DNA of 14,000 nt from Dehalococcoidia bacterium (lineage in GTDB: Bacteria > Chloroflexota > Dehalococcoidia > UBA1151 > UBA1328). Location: positions 1 through 14,000 of the forward strand of contig JASLNQ010000030.1 in the NCBI GenBank assembly GCA_030745955.1, written 5' to 3'. Below, piece after piece: positions 1 through 6,221 of the stretch. The position numbers and the translations under genes were made by a program. The number at the start of each line of letters is the position of its first letter. Position 1 is the first letter of the stretch. The notes under the pieces were generated by a model. The model was given only the letters and a program-made list of their open reading frames with translations. It was not told where the DNA came from and searched no databases.

Positions 1-174
1 GACGTAGACGCCTGCCCGGACGTTGCCGGAAGTCTGGCTTCAGGTTGCCCAAACAAAGCCGAGATACTCAGCGTGAGTGGTGTTGATGGCAAGGGTATCG
101 CCAACGCACCTGGACTCCAGAAGGGGTTCAACCCGAAATCCAAAGCCACCGAAAATGCGGGTAAGAAGAAGTAA
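1..174 (+). CDS. C-terminal end of a secreted-type protein with a thrombospondin type-3-like repeat (5' partial)
   Basis: Frame 1 is open from the window edge to TAA at 172-174 and gives 57 residues. The visible start, DVDACPDVAGSLASGCP, has the D-x-D-x-C-P-D ... G-C-P pattern of a thrombospondin type-3 calcium-binding repeat, usual in exported or envelope proteins such as OmpA-like and TSP3 stalk proteins. The rest is Gly/Asn/Lys-rich and ends in a lysine tail (NAGKKK). The N-terminal part lies outside the window, so the full architecture is unknown. A hairpin with a T run follows 28 bases after the stop. The TSP3 match rests on one repeat only and could be coincidental. That the frame is coding is likely from its composition and the following terminator. 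Confidence 0.55.
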   Translation, partial: DVDACPDVAGSLASGCPNKAEILSVSGVDGKGIANAPGLQKGFNPKSKATENAGKKK

Positions 175-201
175 CTCTCCCAAGTAAGCAATCAGTGATT
201 A

Positions 202-227
202 CGCCTCGGCTCTGGTTGGGGCGTTTT
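202..227 (+). terminator. Possible Rho-independent terminator of the first gene
   Basis: The arm CGCCTC (202-207) pairs with GGGGCG (218-223) through six base pairs including one G-U. The loop is 10 bases, followed directly by TTTT (224-227). It lies 28 bases after the stop of the partial gene. The stem is short, so it may be weak. Confidence 0.5.
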
Positions 228-300
228 CGCGTCGCACGTAAGGTCGTCACGAACTCTTGCTGAACCGTCACATCGCGTTTACCGACTGGGCGAGGTGGGT

Positions 301-450
301 CTACCATCCGCCCCGCCAGTAGATGTACGCAGAGCCTGTGAGCCACCAGCCCACGGGTATGCTTGTCCCGGTGACGGTAACGATGGTTGAGACCAGAATG
401 AAGGCAGCGAGTGCAGATGCCGTGAATCGGGTTTTCATTTTCTTGAACAT
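301..450 (-). CDS. Small secreted or membrane peptide, 49 aa, unknown function
   Basis: ATG at 450-448 is preceded on the minus strand by GGGGA with five bases of spacing, a fair ribosome binding site; the stop is TAG at 303-301. The product begins with a basic segment (MFKKMKTR), then a hydrophobic stretch at about residues 9-28. The last 21 residues are rich in Trp, Tyr and Gly (GWW at 34-36, YIYWRGGW at 42-49). It could be an exported short peptide with a cleaved signal, or a single-span membrane peptide. Charge, hydrophobic core and ribosome binding site support it. Against it are its small size, lack of recognised family and solitary position. A longer frame starting at 549 has no comparable ribosome binding site. 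I do not recognise the family. Confidence 0.4.
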   Translation of the reverse strand: MFKKMKTRFTASALAAFILVSTIVTVTGTSIPVGWWLTGSAYIYWRGGW

Positions 451-490
451 TTCGTTCCCCAACGAGTCTTTGTGTTGACTCTTGCATGTT

Positions 491-508
491 GTCCACACCC
501 CGGTGGAC
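491..508. promoter_or_regulatory. Short dyad, possible operator upstream of the small peptide gene
   Basis: GTCCAC (491-496) and GTGGAC (503-508) are perfect inverted repeats around six bases. The dyad sits about 40 bases upstream of the minus-strand start at 450, where an operator could lie. No binding protein is implied by the sequence. Confidence 0.2.
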
Positions 509-800
509 CTGATGTGCTCAATATTGCGACCGGGAGAAACGCGTGCCATCGCGCGGTCTAGTGATCTTTTGAAATCGGGGGGTTTTCCGCGAATGGCAAG
601 GGCTTGCTATGTCCGTGTTTGGCGTTTGGCATCGGAGCTCGATTGTCGCCTGGATCGAGTAGGAGGTTCTGCGGATTTGTGTCGATCGCAGTCACCCAAG
701 TGCGTAGTTGCTCCAGGTACCCCTCATCGACACCACACCCAGCCCCACCACTCACCTCCACCGCTTACCCGCGCATCCACTCACATCAGTGTGACCGGCT

Positions 801-872
801 CCCCGAAAACTGGTCCAGCCGCTATGTACATTTTCTGAATTTCTGACACTCAGTCTGGCGCGGTTTTCGGGG
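801..872. repeat. Inverted repeat pair CCCCGAAAAC / GTTTTCGGGG
   Basis: CCCCGAAAAC at 801-810 is repeated in perfect inverted form at 863-872, 52 bases apart, just upstream of the transposase remnant. The left copy lies in a context (TGACCGGCTCCCCGAAAACTG) that looks like an insertion-sequence end. No matching copy was found on the far side of the transposase. It may be a relic of terminal repeats from one or more nested elements. This is inference. Confidence 0.3.
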
Positions 873-890
873 TGAAGGTCAGATGATTTG

Positions 891-906
891 GCCTCCGGGA
901 GGAGGC
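891..906 (+). promoter_or_regulatory. Hairpin covering the transposase ribosome binding site
   Basis: GCCTCC (891-896) pairs perfectly with GGAGGC (901-906) across a GGGA loop. The right arm contains the Shine-Dalgarno sequence GGAGG, 11 bases before the transposase ATG at 917. In an RNA reading in from outside the element, the fold would hide the ribosome binding site, as known for several insertion sequences (for example IS10 and IS200). The fold itself is clear; its role is inferred. Confidence 0.5.
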
Positions 907-916
907 TCGGATCCCA

Positions 917-1798
917 ATGAGTATGCGTTACACGAATGAGCAGATCGCCTTTGCCTTCAGGCAGGCTGAGTCGGTTCTGTCAGAACTCAGCGTCGGGGGC
1001 AGAATAGCATCGTTCCTCAATACTCGAGGAGACCTGCACATGTCCTGTCCGCACTGCCTGTCTACGTCCGCGTCGAAGAGAAAACATCGGACCTCGCTGG
1101 GTTACCGGACATATCTCTGCCGAGGCTGCGGAAGGCGTTTCAACGAACGCACCGGTTCGCCGTTCAACGATCTGCGGTTCCCGACTGACGTTGTCTTGCT
1201 GGCAGTCCTCTGGCGTTTGAGGTACAAGCTTAGCTTCCGCGACGTGGCAGAGTTGCTCTTACAACGCGGGTTCGTGATCAGCCACGAGACGATCCGGGCC
1301 TGGGAGTTCCGCTTTGCACCGATGATCAGCGACCGGTTTCGCATCAAGCGCCGTAGCACAGCAGGAGTCTCCTGGTACCTGGACGAAACGTACATCAAGG
1401 TCGGTGGCCGTTGGCGTTACCTGTATCGTGCGATCGACCGCGCTGGAAGCCTTCTCGATTCGATGCTCAGTGAACACCGAGACAAATATGCAGCACATCG
1501 TTTCTTGCGACGACTGTTGGATAATGCTGGAGGGAAGCAGCTGCGGATGACGACGGACAAACATCCTGCCTACACGAAGGCAATTCGTTGGATCGTCGGT
1601 CGCAAGGTCCTGCACCGCCATAATCGGTATTTGAACAACCGTATGGAGGGATCCAGGGCGGTGTCGCGACCCTGCTGTGCAGTCGGGCCTTTTGTACAAC
1701 CAGCACCCGGTCCCGGCCCCACGAATCGCAAACACATAAACGGAAATTACAGTGAAGGCTTCTCCCGGATGTCCTTGTTCATTGCCCATGCCGGGTAG
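917..1798 (+). pseudogene. IS6-family DDE transposase, C-terminus lost
   Basis: The open frame gives 293 residues. A zinc-finger-like C2C2 pair lies at C44/C47 and C68/C71. An HTH region follows at about 88-140 (FPTDVVLLAV, then SFRDVAELL and SHETIRAW). The IS6-type catalytic core then begins: LDETYIK with D156, the TTDKHPAY segment with D214, and LNNRME with E244. IS6 transposases continue after this Glu with QDHR..IK and a conserved C-terminal helical region. Here the sequence switches at about residue 245 to a Cys/Pro-rich string with no family resemblance. The last 52 bases overlap the end of the convergent acetyltransferase gene. All three catalytic residues survive, but about 40-50 C-terminal residues are missing, so activity is unlikely. 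Confidence 0.8.
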
Positions 1799-2577
1799 CG
1801 ATTGAACACCGGCTGGCCCCGCATCGGTTGTCCCAACGGCTGAGGCGGCACCTGGAACGGCCCCTCCCAGCTGATCAGCGCCGAGTACACGTACCGCATC
1901 CCGAGCCTGCGCAGATTTCGTCCCGAAGGCACGTTCCAGGTTGCCGCGCTCGCGAACGGCACCGCTCCCTGTTCAAGAATCCAATCGCCAGCCGCACTGA
2001 CCACCGCGGTCCCAAGGCCGCGGCCCTGTGCGCCCTGTCTGGCCTCGACCCCGATTTCGTAGATGCTGTGGCCTTTGTCCGATGCTGAAGCGAGTGCCAT
2101 CAACCGGCCATCCTCGTAAACACCGAAATGCGCCAGACCTTCGGGACCGGCAGCGTGCCAGAACATCTCAAAATCGACCTCTGCCAACTGCGGTTCGCTG
2201 AGTTTCACCGATCGTGCGTCGTCGACCGGGCGCCATGTCGATTCGTCGGCTACGTAGCACGGCACCGGCCCCCAAACAGCCACCCCGTCGGGGAGTGTCA
2301 CCCGGCTCAACTCGTACGTTCCAGCCACCGAGAAGAGCAGGTCGGGGTGAAGATCAGCGAGTATCGGCCGCAATTCGTCGAGCCACTCATTCCGGGCCGC
2401 CACCGCCACAGTTTGGTCGACGCGCACCGCGAAAAACGGCTGCGAATCTTCGTGGTCGGGAGTCACGTCCAATTTCGGGAACCGGGTCGGCGAGCCCGGC
2501 AGCTCATACCCCAGCGACGCCTTGATCCACGGACGGACGTGTTCCAGAAGATTTTGTTCGACCACAGGCCCAGCCAA
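1747..2577 (-). CDS. GNAT-family N-acetyltransferase
   Basis: The product (276 aa from the TTG at 2577-2575) would transfer an acetyl group from acetyl-CoA to an unknown amine. The acetyl-CoA-binding motif A is clear at residues 175-193 (EIGVEAR..AQGRGLGTAVV), followed by motif-B-like NVPSGRNLRRLGM at 215-227 and a C-terminal beta strand YVYSALISWE. The N-terminal 110 residues are less conserved, as in the larger FR47-like GNATs. The start is uncertain: no good ribosome binding site precedes the TTG, and a GTG at 2565-2563 is an alternative. A promoter-like pair lies directly upstream. The gene follows the aldolase on the same strand after an 89-base gap with a terminator-like hairpin, so it may be a separate transcript. 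Its 3' end overlaps the broken transposase frame. Confidence 0.8.
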   Translation of the reverse strand: MAGPVVEQNLLEHVRPWIKASLGYELPGSPTRFPKLDVTPDHEDSQPFFAVRVDQTVAVAARNEWLDELRPILADLHPDLLFSVAGTYELSRVTLPDGVAVWGPVPCYVADESTWRPVDDARSVKLSEPQLAEVDFEMFWHAAGPEGLAHFGVYEDGRLMALASASDKGHSIYEIGVEARQGAQGRGLGTAVVSAAGDWILEQGAVPFASAATWNVPSGRNLRRLGMRYVYSALISWEGPFQVPPQPLGQPMRGQPVFNRYPAWAMNKDIREKPSL

Positions 2578-2581
2578 TCGC

Positions 2582-2610
2582 TAATTAAATCTTGAGACCA
2601 CCTGAAGCAA
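2582..2610 (-). promoter_or_regulatory. Candidate promoter for the acetyltransferase gene
   Basis: On the minus strand TTGCTT (2610-2605) and TAATTA (2587-2582) are 17 bases apart, a reasonable sigma-70-type pair. The -10 element ends only four bases before the TTG at 2577. Transcription from it would start at or near that codon, giving a leaderless message or favouring the GTG at 2565. Confidence 0.3.
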
Positions 2611-2647
2611 GAGGGACCGACTCAGCCAGTACCTCCCGACCTCTCAG

Positions 2648-2665
2648 AAAACGTGGCTAAGCCAC
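2648..2665 (-). terminator. Short terminator-like hairpin after the aldolase gene
   Basis: On the minus strand GTGGC (2665-2661), a TTA loop and GCCAC (2657-2653) form a five-base-pair hairpin, followed after one base by TTTT (2651-2648). It begins immediately after the aldolase stop at 2669-2667. The stem is small, so it may be leaky. Confidence 0.4.
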
Positions 2666-2666
2666 C

Positions 2667-3551
2667 CTACACAGGCATGGTGCGTTTCGAGTGAGCACGA
2701 CCGACCTCTGCCGTGTCGCTCCGATGGCCGGCAACGACCCGCACGCCCTCGTCGATCTTCGCCGCCACATTCTCGGGCGTGCAGCCGTCAAGGAAAGCAA
2801 GGCCATTCGCATCGCAGGCCGCCTTCACCCGCTCACGCGCCTCGGTCAGGCGCGGGTCCATCGGCTTGTCCGGGTCCCGCCTGATCCCGAACGACATGTG
2901 CAGGTCGCCCGGTCCCCACTCGGCAAAGCCAAGGCCCGGCACCGCCAGTGACTGCTCACAGTTCGAAAGGGCCCGCACCGTTTCGATCTTCACCCCGAGC
3001 AACAGTTCGCCATCGGGATTCAAAGGCCACGGGTCGGCTTTATCGGTATATGTGTTGGCGTCAACACCCCAGACCGGGGCCGAGGACGGCTGCGAGCCGG
3101 TGCCGCGGGTACCCCTGTCGAGGCCCCTGCCGACGCCGGTCATGTTGATCGGGTAACGGCACGACTCGACAAACGCCCGCACCGCGTCGGGCGTCTCGGC
3201 CTGGCAAAGTAAGATGCCATGAACACCACGGGCGAGGATCATCCTGAACTGCCAGGCGTTGAAGCGGATGATCTCTTCACTCGAACCTTCGACAGGAGTT
3301 TCGACAATGACCGCAGGCGTGCGGTGCCCGCTCGCGGTCGGCCCGCCATCGATCAGCCCCTGCATGTAGTTGTCGAGTCCGGTCATGTCGAACGCACCGT
3401 GCTCCATGCCGACGTTGATGTAGTCGGCCCACGTGTGCGCGTCCTTCACTCCCTGCTCGTGGGAGAGATTGTGCCCCGTGTGCCCGCCGTCGTAGTAGAT
3501 CGGTTGGCCCTGTTCGAGTAGCTCGATCGCCCGGTTGATTCGCGTTGCCAT
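2667..3551 (-). CDS. HpcH/HpaI-family (class II, metal-dependent) aldolase
   Basis: A 294-aa protein with the fold and motifs of the HpcH/HpaI aldolase/citrate lyase family, which cleaves or condenses 2-oxo acids with a divalent metal. The catalytic His motif appears as GMEHGAFD (H51). Next comes the strand HGILLCQAETPDAV at 111-124. The metal ligands are in GVKIET (E190) and WGPGDLHMS (D216). The length is near the usual 250-300. ATG at 3551-3549 is preceded by AGGA with a five-base gap. The long segment between 130 and 185, including WGVDANTYTDKADPWPLNPDG, is typical of the subgroup with an extended active-site loop. The substrate cannot be told from sequence. The gene points away from amt across a 405-base gap and shares its direction with the acetyltransferase. 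Confidence 0.85.
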   Translation of the reverse strand: MATRINRAIELLEQGQPIYYDGGHTGHNLSHEQGVKDAHTWADYINVGMEHGAFDMTGLDNYMQGLIDGGPTASGHRTPAVIVETPVEGSSEEIIRFNAWQFRMILARGVHGILLCQAETPDAVRAFVESCRYPINMTGVGRGLDRGTRGTGSQPSSAPVWGVDANTYTDKADPWPLNPDGELLLGVKIETVRALSNCEQSLAVPGLGFAEWGPGDLHMSFGIRRDPDKPMDPRLTEARERVKAACDANGLAFLDGCTPENVAAKIDEGVRVVAGHRSDTAEVGRAHSKRTMPV

Positions 3552-3813
3552 GGTCTTCCTAACGGGATAGTTCTGAATGCACGGCGAATCCTACCCGCTA
3601 TTGGCGGTCCATGCAGGGGCCATTGTCAAACGGCCACAATTCCTCGGTCCGCACAGTGCTGCGCAAGCCCGACAGAACGCACACCGCCTGCACTCCGCCA
3701 TACGCCAGCGCACCCGGGAAACACCTTCGTTACATCCCCGACTCACTAGCGCAACAACTCTGCAACTGTGCTGAAACATTCGATTCCTAGTGTCGATATC
3801 AGCGATTACGCGA

Positions 3814-3842
3814 GTTCCGGGTGCCTACGGGCGTGCCGGAAC
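3814..3842. promoter_or_regulatory. Inverted repeat upstream of amt
   Basis: GTTCCGG (3814-3820) and CCGGAAC (3836-3842) are perfect seven-base inverted repeats separated by 15 bases, about 115 bases before the amt start. Size and position suit a regulator operator or a leader hairpin. Which protein would bind is unknown; the winged-helix protein of this cluster is an obvious candidate. Confidence 0.35.
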
Positions 3843-3923
3843 ACGCAGGAATGGCCCCGGCGTCGACCGACCAGGTTGGCGGTAAAGAGCCGGATATTTG
3901 TGAAGTGACCATAACCGTGGTCT

Positions 3924-3938
3924 GACCGGGAACCGGTC
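3924..3938. promoter_or_regulatory. Compact palindrome just before amt
   Basis: GACCGG (3924-3929), GAA, CCGGTC (3933-3938) form a perfect palindrome 18 bases before the amt start codon and directly upstream of its ribosome binding region (AAAGGAACGAAGGG). It could be an operator or a translational hairpin. Confidence 0.35.
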
Positions 3939-3956
3939 TGAAAGGAACGAAGGGCG

Positions 3957-5306
3957 ATGGAATACAACCCCATCTACCTGGACATCGTGTGGGTGCTGCT
4001 TGCAACAGCGCTCGTCTTCCTCATGCAGGCGGGTTTCGCCATGCTCGAGGCCGGTGCGACCAGGGCGAAGAACGCAGCAAACATCATCATGAAGAACGTG
4101 ATGGACATTTCCATCGGTTCGCTCGTTTTCTGGCTGATCGGGTTTGGCCTGATGTTTGGGACCAACAAGACGGGCTGGTTCGGCACCGACAACTTCATGC
4201 TCTCGAAGATCGATCCCTCGACCGATGAGGGAATGTTCGATTTTGCATTCTTCATTTTCCAGACCGTGTTCGCCGCCACCGCGGCAACCATCATTTCCGG
4301 TGCAGTTGCTGAACGAACAAAGTTCATCGCGTACCTGATGTACACGGTCGCGGTGACCGCCTTCATCTACCCGGTCTTCGGATCGTGGGTGTGGGGTGGT
4401 GGCTGGCTGAGCGAGCTCGGTACGAACGGTTTCATCGACTTCGCGGGCTCGACGGTCGTCCACAGCGTTGGTGGCTGGGCGGCCCTGGCCGGTGCCATCG
4501 TCGTTGGCCCACGCCTCGGCAAGTTCGCCGCCGACAAATCGCCGGTCGCCATTCCCGGTCACTCGATCACGCTTGCGGCCCTCGGTGTGTTCGTCCTCTG
4601 GTTCGGCTGGTTCGGGTTCAACGCCGGCTCAACGGTCTCCGGTAACGACGCCTCAATCGCCGTCATCATGGTCACGACGAACCTCTCAGCTGCCGCCGGC
4701 GCGGTCGGTGCGATGGCGCTCAGCTTCTTCCTGTGGAAGCGCTTTGACGCCTCGATGACCCTCAACGGCGTCATCGGCGGCCTGGTCGCCATCACCGCGG
4801 GTGCCGCGAACATGAGCCCGGGCATGGCTATCCTTGCCGGTCTTGTTGGCGGAATGGTCGTGGTGGGAGCGGTCCTGTTACTCGAACGTGTGATGAAAGT
4901 CGACGATCCGGTGGGCGCAATCGCCGCCCACGGTTTCGCCGGCGCCTGGGGCACGCTCGCCGTCGGACTGTTCGCACAGTCTGCCTACGGCGGTGTCGAC
5001 GGCCTGCTGTTCGGCGGTGGCTTCGGTCAGCTCGGCGTACAGCTTGCGGGTGTCGCAGCAGCCTTCCTGTTCGTGTTCCCGACTTCGTTCATCGTCTTCA
5101 AGCTGATCGACATGACGATTGGTATGCGGGCTTCCGACGCCGACCAGATCAGAGGTCTCGACATCAGCGAGCACGAAGCGGCGGGCTACCCGGACTTTGC
5201 CCCGGCAATCCCGGCGACCGGACGGGTCACCGATTCGGCGAGTCCCGCTGGTAAAACGGCTGCTGTTCCCTCGGGTGCGGCAGTGGACGGGATAGCCGAA
5301 GAGTAA
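3957..5306 (+). CDS. amt: Ammonium transporter Amt
   Basis: A 449-aa inner-membrane channel of the Amt/Mep/Rh family that moves ammonium into the cell. The family landmarks are present: the Phe-gate segment FAATAATIISGAVAERTKF (F105), DFAGSTVVHSVGG with D161 and pore His H169, FGWFGFNAGS at 216-225 (second gate Phe F221), and the twin His H325 in AAHGFAGAWGT. The cytosolic C-terminus RASDADQIRGLDISEHEAAGY (391-411) is the conserved segment through which PII proteins control Amt trimers. A tail of about 38 Ala/Pro/Gly/Ser-rich residues extends beyond it. No separate signal peptide is obvious; the first helix begins near residue 8. The ribosome binding site is AAGGAACGAAGGG before ATG. It is followed by a winged-helix gene and glnK on the same strand. 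Confidence 0.95.
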   Translation: MEYNPIYLDIVWVLLATALVFLMQAGFAMLEAGATRAKNAANIIMKNVMDISIGSLVFWLIGFGLMFGTNKTGWFGTDNFMLSKIDPSTDEGMFDFAFFIFQTVFAATAATIISGAVAERTKFIAYLMYTVAVTAFIYPVFGSWVWGGGWLSELGTNGFIDFAGSTVVHSVGGWAALAGAIVVGPRLGKFAADKSPVAIPGHSITLAALGVFVLWFGWFGFNAGSTVSGNDASIAVIMVTTNLSAAAGAVGAMALSFFLWKRFDASMTLNGVIGGLVAITAGAANMSPGMAILAGLVGGMVVVGAVLLLERVMKVDDPVGAIAAHGFAGAWGTLAVGLFAQSAYGGVDGLLFGGGFGQLGVQLAGVAAAFLFVFPTSFIVFKLIDMTIGMRASDADQIRGLDISEHEAAGYPDFAPAIPATGRVTDSASPAGKTAAVPSGAAVDGIAEE

Positions 5307-5324
5307 CGGAGCGATTTTGCTACT

Positions 5325-5372
5325 CTCCCATTCCCCGGCCCGGCACCACGAAGCCGGGTCGGGGACCGGGAG
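5325..5372 (+). other. Strong GC-rich hairpin between amt and the winged-helix gene
   Basis: A 12-base-pair stem pairs 5333-5344 (CCCCGGCCCGGC) with 5353-5364 (GCCGGGTCGGGG) around an eight-base loop, with one G-U pair. Outer arms CTCCC (5325-5329) and GGGAG (5368-5372) extend it past a small internal loop. No T run follows, so it is not a classical intrinsic terminator. It could lower read-through, protect the amt message from 3' decay, or act as an attenuator for the downstream genes. Confidence 0.55.
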
Positions 5373-5444
5373 GGCAACGCGAATCAATTCCGCAAGCTGG
5401 ATCAATCCGTGGCAATATTCGCAGCTGCCATCGAAAGGTGAACA

Positions 5445-5750
5445 GTGAATTCGAACCTCTCGTTGAACGAGAATCTGTTCGAGATCGAATACGACGGCAG
5501 AATCCTCGATCTCACTCCCCGTGAATACGATCTGCTTGCTGTACTCATGCAGGAAACACAGCGCGTGGTTGGCAGGGCAGAGTTATTGCGCAGAGTGTGG
5601 ACAGAAGGAAAACCACTTGTCAGGGTGGTCGATACTTACATTTGCCGGGTACGTTCGAAATTGCAGAAGGCCGGACACCCGGGAATTTCAGCCGCACGTA
5701 AACGTGGCTACCGGCTAATCACAACCGTTAGCAGATATCCGGTGAAGTGA
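5445..5750 (+). CDS. Stand-alone OmpR/PhoB-type winged-helix DNA-binding protein
   Basis: The 101-aa product is almost entirely one Trans_reg_C (OmpR/PhoB C-terminal) domain. It opens with FEIEYDGRILDLTPREYDLLAVL (12-34). VVGRAELLRRVW (41-52) follows, then the recognition helix RVVDTYICRVRSKLQ (60-74) and the wing ISAARKRGYRLI (81-92). No receiver domain is present; only about 11 residues precede the DNA-binding domain, so it cannot be controlled by phosphorylation in the usual way. The start is GTG at 5445 with AAAGGTG upstream. It lies 138 bases after amt and 45 before glnK on the same strand, suggesting it regulates nitrogen genes; in actinobacteria the OmpR-type regulator GlnR does this. 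G+C is about 53% by hand count over 5521-5700, below the 67% of a nearby glnK stretch, which may point to separate origin. Confidence 0.85.
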   Translation: MNSNLSLNENLFEIEYDGRILDLTPREYDLLAVLMQETQRVVGRAELLRRVWTEGKPLVRVVDTYICRVRSKLQKAGHPGISAARKRGYRLITTVSRYPVK

Positions 5751-5795
5751 TCTTTAGCAGCCGGGTAGAGCTACAAACAAGAAGGACGATTTCCA

Positions 5796-6137
5796 ATGAA
5801 GCAAATAACCGCGGTGATCCAACCGGCGAGGCTCGGGCCGGTGCGGGAAGCGCTTTCCCTGGTCGGCGTAACTGGTATGACACTCTCCGACGTCCGGGGA
5901 TTCGGATCGCAGGGCGGCTCAGTCGATACCTACCGCGGTGTCGAATACAGGGTCGACTACGTTCCGAAAATCCAACTCGACATCGTGGTGAGTGAACCCT
6001 TCGTCGACCCGACGATCGACGCGATTGTCGAGGCGGCCCGTACCGAGCATGTCGGTGATGGCAAGATCTGGGTGAAGAACGTCGAGTCGGTTATTCGCGT
6101 CAGGACTGGCGAGCGCGACGAGGCCGCCCTGAAATAA
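5796..6137 (+). CDS. glnK: Nitrogen regulatory PII protein GlnK/GlnB
   Basis: The 113-aa product has the usual PII length and layout, forming a trimer that senses ATP/ADP and 2-oxoglutarate and controls partners such as Amt. The T-loop spans about 37-55 and contains RGVEYRVDY with Y51, the residue uridylylated in proteobacteria and adenylylated in actinobacteria. The B-loop is EHVGDGKIWV (84-93) and the C-terminal RVRTGERDEAAL (101-112) closes the nucleotide site. ATG at 5796 follows AGAAGG with a ten-base gap. Pairing with amt indicates the GlnK role (blocking the transporter when nitrogen is plentiful). No modifying enzyme (GlnD/GlnE type) is in the window. Confidence 0.95.
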   Translation: MKQITAVIQPARLGPVREALSLVGVTGMTLSDVRGFGSQGGSVDTYRGVEYRVDYVPKIQLDIVVSEPFVDPTIDAIVEAARTEHVGDGKIWVKNVESVIRVRTGERDEAALK

Positions 6138-6221
6138 CCACCGGCTGACCGGGCATGTGCGGCAACACAAGACTCAACAACAAATCGTCCCCCCGGCAGA
6201 TGCCGAACCCCACGCGATCCC

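Larger units (their letters stand above)
451..916. other. Gene-poor stretch between the small peptide gene and the transposase
   Basis: No convincing coding frame was found on either strand. It contains a dyad at 491-508 upstream of the small peptide gene, an inverted pair at 801-810 and 863-872, and a hairpin at 891-906 covering the transposase ribosome binding site. The open frames across 482-846 translate to low-complexity Pro/His/Ser/Arg strings with no ribosome binding site or family resemblance. Confidence 0.5.
801..1648 (+). mobile_element. Remnant of an IS6-family insertion sequence
   Basis: Transposase homology spans about 917-1648 and stops abruptly. The upstream border is uncertain; the inverted pair at 801-872 is the only candidate end. 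No matching right-hand terminal repeat or target duplication could be found in the following 100 bases. I take it as a fragment with its 3' end deleted or replaced, not a mobile element as it stands. Confidence 0.5.
3552..3956. promoter_or_regulatory. Shared upstream region between aldolase and amt
   Basis: This 405-base divergent gap has no convincing gene; an ATG frame at 3577-3774 lacks a ribosome binding site and family features. It must hold promoters for both the aldolase (leftward) and amt (rightward), but no strong -35/-10 pair was identified. Two dyads lie in the amt-proximal part (3814-3842 and 3924-3938). The unusual length before amt is consistent with regulation by nitrogen status. 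Confidence 0.45.

Noticed and set aside
301..450. Lactococcin 972-type bacteriocin
   Set aside because: The signal-like start and Gly/Trp/Tyr tail suggested it, but the mature part is only about 21 residues and lacks the family pattern; no frameshifted continuation was found.
128..496. Minus-strand open frame of 122 codons overlapping the small peptide gene
   Set aside because: No ribosome binding site, Arg/His-rich random-looking product, and it crosses the probable terminator of the left-hand gene.
482..846. Plus-strand open frames in the gene-poor stretch
   Set aside because: Products are low-complexity and resemble no family; neither frame has a ribosome binding site.
909..1654. GGATCC at both ends of the transposase homology (909-914 and 1649-1654)
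   Set aside because: A six-base palindrome can recur by chance, and no longer flanking repeat accompanies it.
3577..3774. Possible 65-aa gene between aldolase and amt
   Set aside because: No ribosome binding site, no recognisable features, and it lies in the likely promoter region.
3908..3948. GlnR-type AC-n9-AC boxes upstream of amt
   Set aside because: One AC-n9-AC pair (3914-3915 and 3925-3926) occurs, but the motif carries too little information and the flanking bases do not fit.
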